DNA from: Nymphaea colorata
Taxonomy: Eukaryota; Streptophyta; Magnoliopsida; Nymphaeales; Nymphaeaceae
Length of the DNA: 64,000 bases
Assembly: GCF_008831285.2 (NCBI RefSeq)
Contig: NC_045146.1
Location: 19,299,289-19,363,288 of the forward strand
Direction of reading: 5' to 3'
A model generated the notes under the pieces. That model was not told where the DNA came from. It worked only from the letters and a program-made list of their open reading frames with translations, and searched no databases. A program made the translations under genes and the position numbers. Below, in pieces: positions 61,803 through 64,000 of this stretch (positions within the stretch are counted from its first letter, which is position 1; the number at the start of each line of letters is the position of its first letter).

Positions 61803-62176
61803 GAGGGAGGCGTCTTACAGGTTTGAAGGGACTCATCTTCACCAACCACACCCTCCAGGGCAAAACGATCCACCTGAGGGACGCTAAGGATTACAGTATA
61901 AGTATCACTGCTTATAGAAATTCCCTATGGCTATCAGGCATGGATAGGCTTGAAGGACCGCATGAGTTGATGAATGCTTTGTTAATTGTCGAGAAGCCAA
62001 CAGAGGACGTTCACACCATGGGGTTTAGAAAGGTCACTTGTCTCCAACCAACTAACCAGCATGTTGCAGGCGGCCTAGTGAGTGGGAGTCCTACGGAAGC
62101 ATCTCTTGATGTTGGCAAGTTAATGGCAAGATTGCATATGAAAACAAGCCAATTCTTTTTTCTTGGAAGGAGATGA
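61803..62176 (+). other. Unrecognised open frame after the L7-like fragment
   Basis: The frame stays open for about 125 codons, with words such as LKGLIFTNHTLQGKTIHLRD and HTMGFRKVTCLQPTNQHVAG, then a stop. I do not recognise it. It could be a further captured gene fragment. Confidence 0.35.
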
Positions 62177-62439
62177 ATTTGTGATTGCCCTTCCATTCAG
62201 ACTATCTATACTCTTGTCTTCAATAGTTTCAAGTAAGTTCAAAAAAAGGGTGGTGGGTTGACTATTAGATGAGCAAGAACAAGCAAAGTGGATTGGTGCA
62301 CTAATCCTTGTAGGCATACAGAGAGCTACAGTAAGATGGCTTGCGATTATAGCAGTACACAGGGTTGCCGAGTTAGTACTTCCAGGAAAAACTAGCGGAC
62401 TCGATCTCATTGAGGGCAGGATTGGAGCAGCAAGCTTGG

Positions 62440-63125
62440 AGAAGATGGGTAATCCACGGCTTGTTATAGTCCATCTTACCGTAGCTAGAACTATGGGAGA
62501 CAAGGTCATTCCAATGGGGCAGAATGAACTCTCGAAAGATGCTACAATTGCCTATCATTTTTCTAAAACCTGCTTGTTGGTGGACAAAAAGACGTAGCTA
62601 GAACTATGGGAGACAAGGTCATTCCAATGGGGCAGAATGAACTCTCTAAAGATGCTACAATTGGCTATCATTTTTCTAAAACCTGCTTGTTAGTGGACAA
62701 AAAGATGGAGAGACACATTCCTGCTAGTAGTGTTGCATCAATATACCTCAAGCTTTTAGGGAAGGTTGCACCTGAAGATCTTTGTAGCTGTCACAGTAGC
62801 TTGAACAGGGAATTAATAGGCATTGTTGATCCAGCTACTGAAAGGGAGACAGTGGTGTTAACTGCAAGATGATCCAGGCAGAATTGGAGAGGGGGAATGT
62901 AGGTGACCGAATGGTTACAAGCCTTGTATCTGTCGGAAGGGGAATGAGACTGAAGTCTTTAATAAATCCGAAAAGAAATGGTGCATTCGCTGTGATAGGA
63001 TCACATGTTCCAAGGAGAATAAAGCAGATAGAGGCGCATATATCACAATTCAGGCATTTCCAAAGAGTTAAAGAGGCATCTGCTGACAAGATTGTCATGG
63101 AGTCTTCCAAAGAGAAAAGTGAATA
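62440..63125 (+). pseudogene. Fragment of a ketose-bisphosphate-aldolase-like protein (four-carbon sugar kinase-like domain)
   Basis: Two frames read GDKVIPMGQNELSKDATIGY, IPASSVASIYLKLLGKVAPE, IVDPATERETVVLTAR, then (after a stop) MIQAELERGN and FAVIGSHVPRRIKQIEAHIS. This follows, in order, part of the DUF1537-type domain of the large plant protein that joins dehydrogenase, kinase-like and aldolase domains (VPAGETEFAKDA, IPANSVQSI, AGMIQAEL, VVGSYVPKTTKQVEEL). A stop after VLTAR and a 113-bp internal duplication show it is dead. No introns are visible within it. Confidence 0.6.
62481..62706 (+). repeat. Tandem duplication of 113 bp
   Basis: GTAGCTAGAACTATGGGAGA begins at 62,481 and 62,594, and the two copies are almost identical to the end of GTGGACAAAAAGA. 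It duplicates part of the aldolase-like fragment. Confidence 0.93.
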
Positions 63126-63152
63126 GATTGTGTAGCCTTCAGGAATGATGAG

Positions 63153-63387
63153 TGTTGTTTAGAGAGGTAGAGAAGAAGGAGAAGAAGAAAACGTGAGGAG
63201 GAAAGAGAGTAAGGAGCAGTTTTTAATTGTTTCGGCTGCTCCCTTTCCTTTAAATAATAATGATTAGAGTTATGTTTAACCCTTTACATAAAGAGTCCAA
63301 CAAAACTTTAAAATTCAGAAAACTGCCTAATACTAAAATTCCAAAATACAGAAAACCTCAAATGCAAAACAGTAAGTTTTCTCAACA
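63153..63387 (-). repeat. 3' LTR of element F
   Basis: About 235 bp. It matches the B LTRs (ATGTTTAACCCTTTACATAA and following words) with scattered differences. Confidence 0.9.
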
Positions 63388-63394
63388 CTCCCCC

Positions 63395-64000
63395 TCAAGC
63401 TGGAGCATAGATGTCTATCATGCTCAGCTTGTTACAACATTTCATGAAATCAGATATAGGAAGAGCTTTGGTAAATATATCTGCAGTTTGATCTTCTGAA
63501 GCAATATATGTAGTAGAAATAATCCCTACTTGAACCAAGTCTCTAGTGTAATGACAATCAACTTCGATATGCTTGGTCTGTTCGTGGAAAACCGGATTAT
63601 TTGCTATATAAGTGGCCGCTTTATTATCACATTGCATTTTATAGCCAATTCTGTCTATATTCCAAGACCTTCTAGCATGGCTCTCACCCAAGTGATTTCA
63701 GTGGCAGTTTGGGTCATGGCTCGGTATTCTGACTTTGCACTTGACCGAGCAACAACAGCTTGCTTTTTACTTCTCCAAGAAACTAAGTTACCACCAACAA
63801 AGATACAAAATCCCGTAGTTGACTTTCTGTCATCAATAGAGCCTGCATAATCTGCATCAGAATAAGCTTCTATCTGAAGTGAAGAACTACTTCTAAATAA
63901 TAGACCCTTTCCAGGAGAACCTTTTAGAAATTTCAATAATAGCATAGTTGCATCCCAATGAGCTTTTCTTGACTTATCCATAAACTGACTTAGTTTTCCC
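63395..64000 (-). pseudogene. Element F RNase H and end of RT (partial)
   Basis: Two overlapping minus-strand frames read [60 protein letters not shown], and after a frame change near 63,660-63,690 [20 protein letters not shown] and ADIFTKALP. The rest lies beyond the window. Confidence 0.9.

Larger units (their letters stand above)
63153..64000 (-). mobile_element. F: B-family Ty1/copia element, running off the right edge
   Basis: 3' LTR 63,153-63,387 (TG...CA in minus orientation), polypurine tract complement CTCCCCCTCAAG, then RNase H upstream to the edge. It is of the same family as B. Confidence 0.92.

Overview
The window is a stretch of plant nuclear DNA, almost certainly from a seed plant with large, repeat-filled introns; the species cannot be fixed from the sequence. 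It is dominated by one host gene on the minus strand. This is the 3' part of ATM, the DNA-damage PI3K-like protein kinase. I could place 35 exons between 60,330 and 396. Together they give 3,675 coding bases (1,224 codons plus stop) with no frameshift or internal stop. They encode the C-terminal half of the FAT region, the whole kinase domain and the FATC tail ending in GWGAWL. The 5' part of the gene lies beyond the right edge.

Everything else sits in ATM introns, most of it mobile DNA. The intron at 3,568-14,114 holds a short TIR element (CT-1), hit by a minus-strand Ty1/copia element (A1), itself hit by a nearly intact plus-strand copia element (C, 6,284-11,465). The intron at 19,857-34,474 holds copia element B (20,099-32,353), which contains copia element A2 (21,704-29,695), which contains a 3-kb solo-LTR-like insert (23,788-26,823). 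The intron at 42,925-51,726 holds a truncated copia element (A3) and copia element D (45,104-51,461); D carries two younger DNA-transposon insertions. Remnants G, H and the start of element F lie at 58.9-64.0 kb, with decayed fragments resembling ribosomal protein L7 and a ketose-bisphosphate-aldolase-like protein.

The most interesting material is a set of short non-autonomous elements with 8-bp target-site duplications and GC-rich subterminal arrays of short palindromic words. Five share CTATGTCACA-type ends (4,183; 32,794; 38,298; 48,750; 56,371) and a truncated sixth lies near 60,920. Two more belong to related-looking but distinct groups (34,844 and 52,339). One landed inside copia element D, which gives independent evidence of the empty site. 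The 8-bp duplications suggest the hAT superfamily.

Functionally, ATM is the only gene here likely to matter to the cell. The retroelements are mostly dead: A1, A2, B and D have lost parts of the reverse transcriptase or its catalytic motif, and element C has a single in-frame stop. Several are in the same orientation as ATM, so correct expression would require skipping their LTR polyadenylation signals and splicing introns of up to 14.6 kb.
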